The position numbers were made by a program, and so were the translations under genes. Shown here in pieces: positions 14,237 to 23,700 of a stretch of 30,253 nucleotides of DNA. The DNA comes from Chloroflexota bacterium. Lineage in GTDB: Bacteria; Chloroflexota; Anaerolineae; Fen-1058. The stretch lies in assembly GCA_016219235.1 (NCBI GenBank), contig JACRBO010000757.1, positions 1-30,253 of the forward strand, written 5' to 3'. The notes beneath the pieces were generated by a model that saw only the letters and a list, made by a program, of their open reading frames with translations, had not been told where the DNA came from and ran no database searches. How positions within the stretch are numbered: position 1 is the first letter of the stretch; every line of letters starts with the position of its first letter.

Positions 14237-16720
14237 ATGACGGTCATCACGCCTGAATCATTCCAATCGTTTGGTGATCTGCTCGCTTACCTGCGCAAGC
14301 GCGCGCACCTGACGCAAGACGAGTTGAGTCGTGCGGTGGGCTACAGTCGCACGCACGTCACGCGCCTCGAAAAGAATCAACGCCTGCCCGATCTCACGAC
14401 CATCGCCGCCTTGTTCGTTCCCGCGCTTGAGCTTCAGAACGAAGCCGCGTGGACCGCGCGGCTCCTGCAACTCGCTGCGCAGGCGCATGGTCATCCCGAA
14501 TCGCTCACGATCACCCGCACCGTACAACGCACGATCGTGGCGGAAGAGATCATCGAGACGCGGGCGGTTGTGCGGCCGACGCTGCCCGCTCCGATGTTTC
14601 CCCTGTTAGGTCGCGAGCGTGAACTCGATCAACTCACCACGCTGTTGCTCGATCCGGCGACGCGGCTGCTATCGCTCCTCGGCCCGCCCGGCGTGGGCAA
14701 AACGACGCTGGCCTTGCAAGTGGCGTGGCACACCGCGACCCAGTTTGCAGACGGCGCGTTTTGGATCGATCTGGCCGTGATAGACGAGCCGGCTGCGGTG
14801 GTGACAGAGATTCGACAGACGTTGGGATTGTCTGAAACGATGGATAGTGAAGTCGACCGCGTGCGCGAGCATCTGCGCGATCGACAGACGTTGCTGGTGC
14901 TGGATAACTTCGAGCACCTCATCGCGGCCGGATCAGTAGTAGCCGAGCTGCTCACGGCTGCGCCGTTCTTGAAGGTGTTGCTCACCAGTCGTGTGCCGCT
15001 GCGGGTGTATGGCGAACGTGATTTTCCCGTGTCGCCGCTGTCGCTGCCTGATCTGTCGCAACTACCCGCCGTTACGGAACTGGCACGCTGGCCGTCGATC
15101 GCGCTCTTTGTCGATCGGGCCTGCGCGGTCAACCCGGCTTTCACCTTGACGCGTGAGAATGCCCTCGCCGTGGCGGCCATCGTGGTCCGGCTCGATGGGC
15201 TGCCGTTGGCGATCGAGTTGGCCGCGCCGCAGATCAGCGTGATGCCGCCGCAAGAACTGGCGGCCCGGCTGGTGAATCGCCTCGCCGTGCTGACGCGGGG
15301 GCCGCACAATCGATCGGCGCGGCAGCAAACCTTGCGAGGCGCGATCGAATGGAGTACGCAACGCCTGACGCCCGATCAACAAATCTTGTTCGCGCGCCTG
15401 GGTGTGTTTGTCGGCGGATTCACGGCCGCCGCAGTCGCGGCGGTGTGTGGCAGCGATCAGCTGATCGATCTGATCGAGGTCAATCTGGTGCATCCGGCCG
15501 GCGAGATCGATCACACCGCGCGCTTCACGCTGCTGGAAACGCTGCGCGAGTATGCGATGGAACAGTTGGCGTCGAGCGGCGAGGAACAGTCGGTACGCGA
15601 GAAGCACGCCGCCTATTTCCACGCGCTGGCCGAGCAGGCCGGTCAGAGCTACCTGACATCCCAAATGTCATTGTGGCAGGCGCGGCTCGCGAGTGACCAG
15701 GCGAATCTGCGATCGGCTTTGACGTGGCTGCTGGCCTATGATGTCACGGCTGCGCTAAATATGGCAAACGCCCTGTGGAACTACTGGTACCTGTGGGGAC
15801 AGTATGCCGAAGGCGTAGACTGGCTCGAACGCCTGTTGATTCAGGCGCCCGCGCGCACCGCGCTCCGCATGCGCGCCCTATACTCGCTGGCAGTACTCTT
15901 GCAGCGCCAGCAGCAATTCGACACGGCGCTGCCGTATCTGGAAGAAAGCCGCTCTATCGCGCAGACGCTAGACGATCGCTACCAGCTGGGTTGCATCGCG
16001 ATGCGGCTGACCGATCATTACAGCATCAAGGGACAACCCGATCGAGTTGAAGCGGAGGCGCAGGAAGCGTTGGCTTACTTCCGGTTGGTGGGTAATCCGA
16101 TCGGCATTTCGTGGGCGTGGAGCGGCGTCGCATTGGCGGCGGGGGCCCTGGGTGATACTGATCGCGCCTGGCACGCCACAATGGAGTGCATCAGCTTTGC
16201 GCGCGCGGGAGACGATCGACGGCACCTGGCCTGGATGTTAAGCCTCGGTGGCGACACGTCCGCTGAGCAGCACAACTGGCCGCAAGGCCGCGCCTGGCTG
16301 ACGGAGGCCGAGCCGTTGTTCATGGCGATGGGTGATCGGCCGGGGGTCGTTTACGCGCGCCTGATGCTGGCCTGGCTGACGCTGGGTGAAGGGGATGTGT
16401 GGGCGGCTCGATCCATCGTGCGCGAGCTGCTCCCACAGGCGCTGGAAACGGTGACGTATACGGCGCGCGCCCTGGCCTATTGCGGACTCATCGATCTGGT
16501 GGCGCAGCGCTTTCATTCGGGCGTGCGGCTGTGCGCGACGGCCATGACGCGGCTGCCTAATTGCTATGAGCGACTCTCGATCGATCAACAAAGGCTGTGG
16601 ACTGAACGTTTGGCGGCCGCGCACGCGGAGCTGGGCGAAGCGAGTTACGCTGAAGCCTGGCGCAGCGGGCAAACGCTGACAGTGCGGCAGGCGGTTGAAC
16701 TGACGTTGAGTGAAGCGTGA
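14237..16720 (+). CDS. XRE-family regulator with NB-ARC/STAND ATPase and TPR repeats
   Basis: This is an 827-residue signal-integrating regulator. An N-terminal Cro/C1-type helix-turn-helix occupies residues about 11-65 (LLAYLRKRAHLTQDELSRAV...). A strand-rich linker (91-108) precedes an NB-ARC-like ATPase with Walker A GPPGVGKT (149-156), Walker B LLVLDNFEH (219-227), a sensor-like TSR and the GLPLAIELAA motif. C-terminal alpha-helical TPR-like repeats fill about residues 470-810. In STAND proteins of this kind, ligand or partner binding to the repeats triggers nucleotide-dependent oligomerisation. The ATG at 14237 is chosen for its promoter spacing and because the HTH begins directly after; the frame is open upstream to 13985. 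It is divergent from the lipoprotein/secreted-protein series, which it may control. Confidence 0.9.
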   Translation: MTVITPESFQSFGDLLAYLRKRAHLTQDELSRAVGYSRTHVTRLEKNQRLPDLTTIAALFVPALELQNEAAWTARLLQLAAQAHGHPESLTITRTVQRTIVAEEIIETRAVVRPTLPAPMFPLLGRERELDQLTTLLLDPATRLLSLLGPPGVGKTTLALQVAWHTATQFADGAFWIDLAVIDEPAAVVTEIRQTLGLSETMDSEVDRVREHLRDRQTLLVLDNFEHLIAAGSVVAELLTAAPFLKVLLTSRVPLRVYGERDFPVSPLSLPDLSQLPAVTELARWPSIALFVDRACAVNPAFTLTRENALAVAAIVVRLDGLPLAIELAAPQISVMPPQELAARLVNRLAVLTRGPHNRSARQQTLRGAIEWSTQRLTPDQQILFARLGVFVGGFTAAAVAAVCGSDQLIDLIEVNLVHPAGEIDHTARFTLLETLREYAMEQLASSGEEQSVREKHAAYFHALAEQAGQSYLTSQMSLWQARLASDQANLRSALTWLLAYDVTAALNMANALWNYWYLWGQYAEGVDWLERLLIQAPARTALRMRALYSLAVLLQRQQQFDTALPYLEESRSIAQTLDDRYQLGCIAMRLTDHYSIKGQPDRVEAEAQEALAYFRLVGNPIGISWAWSGVALAAGALGDTDRAWHATMECISFARAGDDRRHLAWMLSLGGDTSAEQHNWPQGRAWLTEAEPLFMAMGDRPGVVYARLMLAWLTLGEGDVWAARSIVRELLPQALETVTYTARALAYCGLIDLVAQRFHSGVRLCATAMTRLPNCYERLSIDQQRLWTERLAAAHAELGEASYAEAWRSGQTLTVRQAVELTLSEA

Positions 16721-16865
16721 AAGTTGCCGCGCGTTTCGATTGACTGATCACTTTTAGGTGACTCGCTCCGTTCAATTCGTAATTTTTATGAAAGCAATGA
16801 CTCGATTGGCACGTCATTGCCAGCCCGATCGATTCGAGCAACGACATGGCCGAGCAGCCGGATGG

Positions 16866-16871
16866 TATATT
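16866..16871 (+). promoter_or_regulatory. -10 box of the truncated zincin copy
   Basis: TATATT in GGTATATTCGCCGC lies 6 nt before the ATG at 16878. It corresponds in position and surrounding bases to the promoter of the intact gene at 27595. Confidence 0.5.
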
Positions 16872-16877
16872 CGCCGC

Positions 16878-16928
16878 ATGGTTGAACTCGACGACTTTGA
16901 GCGGTGGATAGACGAGGCGATTGCCGGT
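16878..16928 (+). pseudogene. Truncated 5' end of a zincin-like metallopeptidase gene
   Basis: The first 17 codons (MVELDDFERWIDEAIAG) match those of the intact gene at 27595 (MVDFNEFEQWVDEAMAG): 40 of 51 bases and 10 of 17 residues are identical, and the promoter block upstream also matches. After codon 17 the similarity stops completely. The frame continues without family resemblance to a stop at 17076-17078, lacking the HExxH site. It is a relic of duplication or of a deletion. Confidence 0.7.
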
Positions 16929-17221
16929 CCGTTAACATGTCGGCCCGCTCACGAGGCATCCGCTGCCATTGATAACGGCCAGTCCACCTGTCCCATCACG
17001 TCCGCGGCCTCCGGCGGGAGATGTGAAGCCTCCGTCAGATTGCAGCCGAGACGCTGCGCTCGATCGAGCTCGACCTGAGGGAGGTCAACCGCCTTGACGC
17101 GGACCGGATAGGCCCATGTGTCAAAACCTCGTTAGAACTTGTGCTGCGGTCTTGCGCATCACGCGCAGTGCGGTAAGATGAACGTACATCATCTGCTGGT
17201 CGCCTGCCGGTTGATCTGCTC
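16929..17221. other. Gene-free stretch between the relic and the SARP-STAND gene
   Basis: I see no convincing gene, RNA or mobile element. A 49-codon open stretch without a start codon (17027-17173, plus strand) reads as plausible helical protein (AAETLRSIELDLREVNRL) and could be a second relic. Near 17152-17179 a TTGCGC/TAAGAT pair with 16-bp spacing may drive the next gene. Confidence 0.4.
17152..17179 (+). promoter_or_regulatory. Possible promoter of the SARP-STAND regulator
   Basis: TTGCGC (17152-17157) and TAAGAT (17174-17179) are 16 bp apart, about 43 nt upstream of the ATG at 17222. The match is moderate only. Confidence 0.35.
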
Positions 17222-20200
17222 ATGGACCCGTTGCCACTGCTTGAACGTCCGCGTTTGCTGCGCCGGCTGACCGCCGCGCTGCGCGGCGGTCACGTCTTGC
17301 TGGCGGCCCCGCCCGGCTACGGCAAATCGACGCTGTTGCGCGCTTACGCGCTGACTACGCCGCACGCTCACTACCTGGCCCTCACGCCCGCCCACGCCGA
17401 TCCGACACAGCTTCAACTTCATCTTCAGGCGTGGCTGCGTGCCGGCGCTTTCATCCTGCTCGACGATGTGCAGGTACTGCAAGACGCACCCGAGTCGGCG
17501 GCGTGGCTGGCCGATCAGCTGCACGCTCCCACTGCGCATTTCGTAGTCGCCGGGCGACAGATTCCGTCGCTGCTCGAACCGTTCGCTCACGCACACTTCA
17601 CTGCCGCCGATCTGGCCTTCACGTCGATAGAAGCCGCGGCGCTGTTGCGCGATCACGATCGATCTCGCGACTGGTTCGCGCGCACACAGGGCTGGCCGCT
17701 GGCGCTGGCGTTGATCGCCCACCATCCGATCGGCACTCTCGCGCCCGATCGATCTCAATCGCTGTTTGAGTATCTGGCCGATGCCGTGCTGCGCGGCTTG
17801 CCCGCCGACCTGCGGCGCTATGTGCAACTCACCAGCGTGCCGCTGCGCTTCACCGACGAACTGGCCGCGGCTTTGTCGGGTGAGCGGATCGATCGGGCCG
17901 TTGAACTTCGCGCCGAGGTTCAGCGTCGCAATCTCTTTCTTGAGACAACCGATCAACCGGGCTGGTTCAAATATCACGATCTGATCCGCGAGTTTCTATT
18001 GGCGACGCTGAACGATACCGGCTCGCTGTTCGATTGTGCCGTGCAGTGGTTTGAGGCGCATGATGATCGCGAGCAGGCCGTCGAGCACGCCCTGGCCGGC
18101 AGGCGCTATGCATCGGCGGTGCGTTTGCTGCTGGACGTGCCCGTAAGTTTTGTACGGGGACAAGGCCGCTTTCACACGTACCGGCGTTGGGTGTTGAGCC
18201 TGCCCGACGATCTGCTCGATCAGCAACCTGCACTACTGACGCAGCTGGGGTATTTCGTGTTCGACGTGCCCGGTCTTCGAGATGAAGCGTGGGCACATGT
18301 GCGGCGCGCGCTGGCGATTACGGAACACGACGGCGATGCTATCGGCGGCCTGCGAGCGCGCACGCGCCTGGGCCTGTTTCACTATCGCACTGGCGAATAC
18401 GACGCAGCGCTGAACACGCTGCAAGTTGTGTTACACGCTGCTCGACTGCCGGAGGCCGATCGACGCTACGCGCTGCGGCTGGTGTGTGTGGTGCTGGGCG
18501 AGACCAATCGCTTTCGCGAAGCGCGGCGGGCCTACCTCGAAGCGATCACGCTGGCGCAGACAGCGGGCGATGTGGACGAAGAGTTATTCAACCGGCAGAA
18601 CCTGGCGATCACCGTGCTGGCTCCGCTGGGCGAGTTTGCCGAGGCGGCGGTGCACATGCAGATCGCGCTCGACCGCTACACGGATTTACCCGGTCTACGC
18701 GTGCGGTGTTTGCACATGCTGTGTGACTTGCACCTGTACACCGGCGACTGGGACGCGCTGGCACGCACGCAAGATGAGATCGATGCGCTGACTCAAACCG
18801 TGGAAAGCATCGAGGCGGGCGATCAAACGTGGCCGCCGTTTTATCGGGCCGTCATCGCCACAGGGCGCGGTGATCTGGTCACGGCGCGAGCATGGTTGGA
18901 TAAGTTTCATCAGGCGGCGGCGCATCGCACACCAGTTGTTGAGATCAGCACGGCGTGGCTGGAGTGCTGGCTGCTGCGTCGTGACCGGCGTTATGCGGAG
19001 ATGATCCGCCGGGCCGACGACGTGCTGGCCGGCGACAATCCCGTGCCGTTCTTTCGCGCGCAGATCGCCTTGTGGCGCGACGCGGCCCGTTGGTCGTTGG
19101 CCGCGCCCAATGATCCGCCACTCGACTTGCATCCCGAAGTGTGCGGCTTCATCCGCTGGCGCGCACGCGCGGAGTTGGTCTTTGTGCGAGTGTGGTTGAT
19201 GCTGGAAGCCTGGCGGCAGCGTGATCCGCGCTGGCAGCACCACGCCCGATCGGTACTGCGTGCGATCGAGCGGCCCGGCTACGCCCGTTTGCTCACTTAC
19301 CGCGATCCCGATCTGGGCGCGCAATTTTGGGTGGTGTGTTTGATCGAAGATATGGCGCTTGAGAAAGCGCTGCCGGCTTTGTGCGAGACAGGCTCCATCG
19401 AAATGATCGCGCCGTTGCTTATGCACGCTGATTCAACAGTCCGGGCGCGGGCGGCTCGGACGTTGGCGGCGATTGGTCGTGAAGAGACAATGCCATTCCT
19501 GGCCGAGGCGTTGGAACGTGAGAAAGAGGCGAACGCTGCGCGGATCATCGAAGCAGCCTTGATCGCGCTTGAGCAATCCATGCCGCCGCCGCTGCGTGTG
19601 ACGTTGCTGGGCGAGTTCGGCCTGAGTCGTGGCGATCACTCGATCGAGGCGGGCGACTGGCCGCGGCCCGCCGTGCGCCGCTTGTTTCAATATTTCGCTC
19701 TGCATCACGGCCAGCGGCTGACTCGCGATCGGATTCTGGAAGATCTGTGGCCCGAAGCCGATCCTTCGTCGGCGCGGGCGTCGTTTAAGCAGGTGTACAG
19801 CTGGCTGCGCAAAGTGCTCGAACCGTACATGCGCCCGCGCGCAGCCTCGCGGTACATCGATGTTGACGACGACGTCTATTGCTTCGATCCGCGTCGTGCG
19901 GTGGCCGCGATCGACGCGGACGAATTTGAAGCGTGCGTGCGTCCCATCGTGCGGGCCGATCAGTCTGACATGCCGCTGCTGCCCGAATCGCTGTTGACCA
20001 CGCTGGAACGCTGGCAGCCGCTACTACCCGATCTGCCTTACGAAACATGGACGCTGGAGCCGCGTGAGAAATTATTGAGCCTGTACGTGGAAGGCGGTTT
20101 GTACGTGGCTCAAGCACTGCTGGGCCGCGATCGCGCCGCCGAAGCGATCGGGTGGGCGCAGCGGGCCGTCGAGTGTGCGCCGTGGCTGGAAGAAGGCTAT

Positions 20201-20359
20201 CAAGCGTTGATGCGCGCTCACGCCCGACAAGGCAATCGTTCGATTGCATTAAGGATTTACGATGAGGCTGCAGCCACGCTCCAACGCGAGATGAGCCTTG
20301 CCCCTTCTGCGCTGACCGTATGGCTGGCGCAGCGGCTGCGGGACGGCGAAGAAATCTGA
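17222..20359 (+). CDS. MalT-like STAND ATPase regulator with C-terminal SARP (winged-helix plus BTAD) domain
   Basis: This is a 1045-residue cytoplasmic regulator. The N-terminus is an ATPase with Walker A APPGYGKST (29-37) and Walker B FILLDD (77-82). It is followed by MalT-like winged-helix and TPR regions (residues about 200-690; WFKYHDLIREFLL is the typical MalT segment). A HEAT-like stretch lies near 725-785 (VRARAARTLAAIG). From residue 791 (LRVTLLGEFGLSR) there is an OmpR-like winged helix of SARP type (RLTRDRILEDLWPEADPSSARASFKQ), then a bacterial transcriptional activator (BTAD) domain to the end. In Streptomyces AfsR the SARP domain precedes the ATPase; here the order is reversed. 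Its target genes are unknown; the large secreted protein encoded downstream is a candidate. Confidence 0.9.
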   Translation: MDPLPLLERPRLLRRLTAALRGGHVLLAAPPGYGKSTLLRAYALTTPHAHYLALTPAHADPTQLQLHLQAWLRAGAFILLDDVQVLQDAPESAAWLADQLHAPTAHFVVAGRQIPSLLEPFAHAHFTAADLAFTSIEAAALLRDHDRSRDWFARTQGWPLALALIAHHPIGTLAPDRSQSLFEYLADAVLRGLPADLRRYVQLTSVPLRFTDELAAALSGERIDRAVELRAEVQRRNLFLETTDQPGWFKYHDLIREFLLATLNDTGSLFDCAVQWFEAHDDREQAVEHALAGRRYASAVRLLLDVPVSFVRGQGRFHTYRRWVLSLPDDLLDQQPALLTQLGYFVFDVPGLRDEAWAHVRRALAITEHDGDAIGGLRARTRLGLFHYRTGEYDAALNTLQVVLHAARLPEADRRYALRLVCVVLGETNRFREARRAYLEAITLAQTAGDVDEELFNRQNLAITVLAPLGEFAEAAVHMQIALDRYTDLPGLRVRCLHMLCDLHLYTGDWDALARTQDEIDALTQTVESIEAGDQTWPPFYRAVIATGRGDLVTARAWLDKFHQAAAHRTPVVEISTAWLECWLLRRDRRYAEMIRRADDVLAGDNPVPFFRAQIALWRDAARWSLAAPNDPPLDLHPEVCGFIRWRARAELVFVRVWLMLEAWRQRDPRWQHHARSVLRAIERPGYARLLTYRDPDLGAQFWVVCLIEDMALEKALPALCETGSIEMIAPLLMHADSTVRARAARTLAAIGREETMPFLAEALEREKEANAARIIEAALIALEQSMPPPLRVTLLGEFGLSRGDHSIEAGDWPRPAVRRLFQYFALHHGQRLTRDRILEDLWPEADPSSARASFKQVYSWLRKVLEPYMRPRAASRYIDVDDDVYCFDPRRAVAAIDADEFEACVRPIVRADQSDMPLLPESLLTTLERWQPLLPDLPYETWTLEPREKLLSLYVEGGLYVAQALLGRDRAAEAIGWAQRAVECAPWLEEGYQALMRAHARQGNRSIALRIYDEAAATLQREMSLAPSALTVWLAQRLRDGEEI

Positions 20360-20379
20360 TCCACGAATTGACACGAATC

Positions 20380-20430
20380 TTCTCCAATCTCCAACTTCTA
20401 ACCTCCAACCTCTAGCCTCCAACCTCCACG
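20380..20430. repeat. Degenerate short tandem repeat (CCTCCAA-like)
   Basis: A pyrimidine-rich run repeats TCTCCAA, CCTCCAA and CTCTAGCC with a period of about 7-8 nt directly after the SARP-STAND gene. It is low-complexity DNA; no function is visible. Confidence 0.7.
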
Positions 20431-20472
20431 CGAAGCGTCCAGTTTGTTGACTCCGTGTTGACTGGCCTCTGC

Positions 20473-20478
20473 TATCCT
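20473..20478 (+). promoter_or_regulatory. -10-like box of the small gene
   Basis: TATCCT in TGCTATCCT (extended -10 form) lies 6 nt before the ATG at 20485. TTGACT occurs 20 and 10 bp upstream but at poor spacing. Confidence 0.4.
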
Positions 20479-20484
20479 GGCTGC

Positions 20485-20757
20485 ATGGCAAACAGCCAGG
20501 GGAAATTTCCGCGCCAACGCGCCTTTGTCATCCGCGCGATCTTTGACGATCAAGGCGCATTACACGGGCAGCTCAGCGAGCCGGGCAGCGCTGATGAGTG
20601 GCGCTTGCCGTTTGCCGGGGCCGACGAACTGTGGGCGGTGTTGAGGGAACGTTTAGCCTCACCCCCCAACCCCCTCTCCCAAAATCGTCCTTCGACTTCG
20701 CTTCGCTCCACTCAGGATGCGATTTCGGAAGAGGGGACGCGCAAGCGCGTGGGGTGA
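20485..20757 (+). CDS. Small protein of unknown function with repeat-derived C-terminus
   Basis: The ATG at 20485 starts a 90-residue protein with no signal peptide. Residues 10-57 (RQRAFVIRAIFDD..., then ADEWRLPFAGADELWAVLRERL) have the look of a small alpha/beta domain: two strands followed by a helix. I cannot name the family. From codon 58 onward the reading enters the inverted-repeat element at 20656-20760, which supplies the last 33 residues (SPPNPLSQNRPS... to TRKRVG) and the stop codon within its right terminal repeat. The native C-terminus therefore was probably near residue 57 or has been lost. There is no Shine-Dalgarno site; the start seems leaderless. Confidence 0.6.
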   Translation: MANSQGKFPRQRAFVIRAIFDDQGALHGQLSEPGSADEWRLPFAGADELWAVLRERLASPPNPLSQNRPSTSLRSTQDAISEEGTRKRVG

Positions 20758-20760
20758 GGC
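20656..20760. repeat. 105-bp interspersed repeat with 10-bp terminal inverted repeats
   Basis: GCCTCACCCC (20656-20665) and GGGGTGAGGC (20751-20760) are exact inverted ends. Inside, AAATCG (20682-20687) pairs with CGATTT (20720-20725) around a TCCTTCGAC...CTCAGGATGC core related to the elements at 415-540 and 27978-28013. Elements of the CCTCACCCCCCAACCCC type are frequent non-coding repeats in large bacterial genomes. This one has read into the 3' end of the small gene and ends 24 nt before the RHS gene. Confidence 0.8.
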
Positions 20761-20784
20761 ACAAACCAATCGGGAGGAAGAGCC

Positions 20785-23700
20785 ATGAAGCCGATCAAAA
20801 CCATCGGGGCTGCGCTGATCTTATCGACTATCGGTATCGCGTTGATGCTGGTGTTTGTACGTCATGTCACTTCAGCGCCGACGGCCACACGCACCTATCC
20901 GGGCGCAGCGCCGTGTAACACCACGCTGCAAGCGTGCATCGATGGATCGATCGCGGGTGATGTGATTTACATCCTGCCCGGCGTCTACGTGCAGAGTTTC
21001 ACACTCAATAAGGCAGTGAGTTTAATTGGTGCAGGAGCAAACACGACGACCCTGAAGGCGCCGCCCAACATGCGCGTGCTGACGGTCAGCGGATCGATCA
21101 ACAGCAGCACGATCATCTCCGGCCTCACGTTCATGGGCGGCAACGTCACCGGCCACGGCGGCGCGATCTTGATCAACACCCCCGCTCAGCCGCTGCTACA
21201 TAGCCTGATCATCAGCGGCAATCGCGCTACGAACAATGGCGGCGGCGTGTACTTCGGATCGAACGTGGACACGTTTCAGATCGTCAACAGCCGGTTCGAG
21301 AATAATTCGGCCGATATCGGGGGCGGCCTGTACGTGTATTACAACACGGTGCTGCTGGAAGTGACCGACAACCGCTTCATCAGCAACTCGGCTCAGACTT
21401 ACAGCACGCTGTTCAACTCGGGCGGCGCGATCTATCTGGCGGGTTCGGGCGTGATCCTCAACAGCGACTTCGAGCGCAACCGGGGCGGCAACAGCGGCGG
21501 CGCGATCCGGGCAGGCGTCACCCTTGACGTGCGTGACTCGACCTTCATCAGCAACACCTCAGACATCGACGGCGGCGCGATCAGCGCCCCGAATGTCACC
21601 CTTGTGCGATCGACTTTCGAGCGGAACGTTGGGCGCAACGGCGGCGCGGTGGACGCCACGGTGAGCGGCAAGGTAGACAACTCGATCTTTCGCAACAACC
21701 GCGCGACGAACAGCGGCGGTGCATTTGTAATCTACACGCTGGCGATGACCGACACGCAGGTGATCAGTAACGCCGCCAACAGCAGCGGCGGCGGGCAGGC
21801 GCAGTTCGCCAGCGTGCTGCGTTCGCGCTTTGAGCGCAACGCGGCACTGACGCTGAACGTCGGCGGCCTGTCCATTTTTAACTCCGGCGGCGTCACCGAG
21901 ACAATCTTCATCGGCAACCGCGCGCAGGTTGGCGGCAGCAGCACCGGCGGCGGCGGGCTGCACGCCTACAATACCAGCCTGCTGCGCTCGCGCTTTGAAG
22001 ACAACTTGACGCTGGGCTATGGCGGCGGCGCGGAGCTGCTGGGAAATACGGCCAGCGTCAGCGCGACCAACTTCATCAGCAACACGGGCCTGTATGGCGG
22101 CGGGCTGGCCGTGCGTCTCAACAGCGTCACCGTGAACGGCGGCATCTTTGCGGACAACACGGCCACTAGCAGCGGCGGCGGGCTGCTGGTGTTGGGCGGC
22201 TTCGCCATCACCGGCACGCAGTTCGTCGGCAACCACGCGCAAGATGAGGGCGGCGGCCTGTATCGCAGTTTTGGCGCAAACGACGGCTGGCTGGTCAACG
22301 TGCTATTTGCCCGCAACACGATCAATTCCACTCAACCCTATGGCGCAGCCGTTCACCTGTATCATTTCTACGCGGCCAACACGACTCATATCGTCAACAC
22401 CACGATTACAGATTTAACGCCCAACGCCAAACCCGCCATTCTCATGCAAGGCGGACTCGGCTTCATCACTAACACGATCGTCACGCACCACGCGATCGGG
22501 ATCAGGACGACCTCCACGCCGATGGCGGGCACGCACAATTTGTTTTACGCCACACCCATCATCACGCAGGGAGCGAATTCGCTGGTCAACACCTTCAATG
22601 CCGATCCGGGCTTTGTCGATCCGCTGTCCGATGATTATCACATCACGCCGCAATCACCCGCTTACAACTCAGGCACGCCGGTGGCTCAAGTCACGCGCGA
22701 TTTTGAAAATCATCCCCGCCCGATCGCTGGCGCGTACGATCTTGGCTTCGACGAGTACAAACCGCCCGCGCCGGACGCGATCGCCGGTGCGCCGGTCTGC
22801 GTCGAGCCGATCGGATCAGTGTTGAGTTACACGGTCAGTCTTGCCAACGGCGGCAATCTGGCCGCGACAAGTGTCGTGTTCACGCACACGCTCAATCCAT
22901 CGGCCACGTTCCAATCGTTCGCGCCAAATCGATCGGCGAGTTGCCAACCGACGTTCCCATTCGATGGCACAACCGCGACGTGTGCGTTAAACGATCCGCT
23001 GCCACCAGGCGAGAACTGGTTGATTAATTTCAATGTCGCGCCTTCAAGTGGCAGCGCGATCACGGGCACACTCGCCGCGTCGATTGCTGAACTCGACGAC
23101 GACGAATCAAACAACTCAATCGAGTTTCCGGTAGCCGCAGGCTGCGCCGCCGATCAGCCGTTGGAGATGTTCGTCGTCGCGCCGCGCTTCACGCGCGTGC
23201 AGCGCGAGTTCGCCGTGCTCGTCGTCTATCACAACCCGTCGGCGCTGAACGTGCCCGCGCGCGTGATCGTCGTGGACTCGGCGCTGGCGCGTTTCCGCTG
23301 GCCCAACGAACCCGGGCCGCGCGGCACGTTTGTCCAGCTGCTGGCCGTCAATCCGAACCCCGACGGCCCAGCCGGCATCATCCCGCCCGGCGCGTCGGGC
23401 AGCGTAGTGCTGCTGGCGCAGCCCATCACCAGCACGCCGAACGTCTTCATCGATGTCAACGTCAATTTGCTGAAGCCCGGCGTCATCAATTGGGACGCCA
23501 TGGCGAATGCCTTCCGACCCAACGCCATTCCCGACGCCGTATGGAATGCCATCAAGGCCAATCCGCCCTCGCACGGCGCGACGTGGACGACCGCGCAATA
23601 CGAAGCGATGTTGATTCAGCAGGCGCAGTATCTGCGCGATCTGGGCACCGACACCCGCGATGTCGATCGGCTGAATGCCTTTTTCGTGGGGCAATTGGGC

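Noticed and set aside
17027..17173. Small gene in the spacer before the SARP-STAND gene
   Set aside because: The frame opens directly after a stop, has no start codon or ribosome site, and overlaps the likely promoter of the next gene.
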